Assembly (NCBI GenBank): GCA_018399865.1
Contig: JAGYNL010000018.1
Coordinates: 1-5,616 of the forward strand
Direction: 5' to 3'
Length of the DNA stretch: 5,616 bases
Origin: Candidatus Bipolaricaulota bacterium
GTDB lineage: Bacteria > Bipolaricaulota > Bipolaricaulia > UBA7950 > UBA9294
The notes below the pieces were generated by a model, which worked only from the letters and a program-made list of their open reading frames with translations, did not search any database and was not told where the DNA came from. Both the position numbers and the translations under genes were made by a program. Every line of letters begins with the position of its first letter. Position 1 is the stretch's first letter. Positions 5,475-5,616 of the stretch are shown here, piece after piece.

Positions 5475-5616
5475 TTACCTGACATGTTTGGTTGCCTACA
5501 ACGCTCAGATGTGTTTATCTAACACCCCAACGTTGCACACGAGGTGCAACGCTACATAAACGGTGCCTCCGCGCTGTTGTAGCGTGAGTAGTTTATCTAC
5601 CACGTTGATTCGCCTG
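5402..5616. repeat. Imperfect repeat, two units plus a degenerate one, cut by window edge
   Basis: Unit 1 (5402-5481) and unit 2 (5549 to the window end at 5616) share ACGCTACAT, a 21-base variable loop, GCTGTTGTAGCGTG, and a 23-base identical block (5453-5475 and 5588-5610) followed by CCTG. In each unit ACGCTACA pairs with TGTAGCGT eight for eight, with a 21-base loop in both (5402-5409/5431-5438 and 5549-5556/5578-5585). Unit 1 has an extra partial 12-base duplication of TGTAGCGTG. The stretch between, around 5510-5535, looks like a third, degenerate copy (TTTATCTA, then ACGTTG). Offsets are 147 and 135 bases, both multiples of three, and minus-strand translation gives INVVDKL in both units. 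It probably continues beyond the window. Confidence 0.7.
5531..5551. repeat. Perfect 8-bp hairpin inside the repeat region
   Basis: CGTTGCAC (5531-5538) and GTGCAACG (5544-5551) form a perfect eight-base-pair stem around the five-base loop ACGAG. There is no adjoining T-run, so it is not a typical terminator. The nonamer GTGCAACGC also occurs at 5034-5042 in the aminotransferase leader. Confidence 0.55.

Noticed and set aside
5500..5560. Integron attC-like site (GTTAGAT/ATCTAAC cores)
   Set aside because: Only one core with the right consensus is present; the partner core and typical bulged stem are missing, and no integrase or cassette structure is seen.
5402..5616. CRISPR array
   Set aside because: The repeats are imperfect, form long hairpins with a variable loop, are irregularly spaced at over 100 bases, and there are no cas genes.

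Overview
This window reads as bacterial chromosome, most likely from an anaerobic member of the Bacillota (Firmicutes). The support is strong AAGGAG/AGGAGG ribosome binding sites in front of four genes, sigma-A-like promoters, and a gene set common in clostridia-like anaerobes: RadC, a NifX/NafY-type iron-molybdenum-cofactor-family protein, an M42 metallopeptidase and a class I/LysN-type aminotransferase. The genus cannot be fixed from the sequence alone.

Layout, left to right. Bases 1-148 hold no supported gene. radC is on the minus strand (stop at 149, preferred GTG start at 808). A palindrome-rich gap follows, then a 71-residue ribbon-helix-helix-like protein (minus, 1143-1358) with an inverted repeat upstream that could be its operator. 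A gene-poor gap leads to a NifX-like protein (minus, 1774-2163) with its own promoter at 2190-2218. A 452-base divergent gap ends in the promoter of the M42 aminopeptidase (plus, 2616-3668). That gene converges on the aminotransferase (minus, 3780-5009), and the two share a hairpin that can terminate in both directions (3716-3752). The aminotransferase has the clearest promoter in the window (TATAAT, 17-base spacer, TTGAGA) with an inverted repeat over its start site. The right end (5073-5616) has no intact gene. It holds an imperfect repeat and minus-strand reading frames that look like the remains of a broken gene.

The genes look like single transcription units rather than one operon. A functional link can only be suggested: an aminopeptidase next to an amino-acid aminotransferase fits growth on peptides or amino acids, but the two are transcribed towards each other and need not be co-regulated. 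Roughly a third of the window is outside supported genes, which is high for bacteria. I do not see a new multi-gene system. The parts most worth a second look are the repeat/decayed-gene region at the right end and the small RHH-like protein with its upstream inverted repeat.
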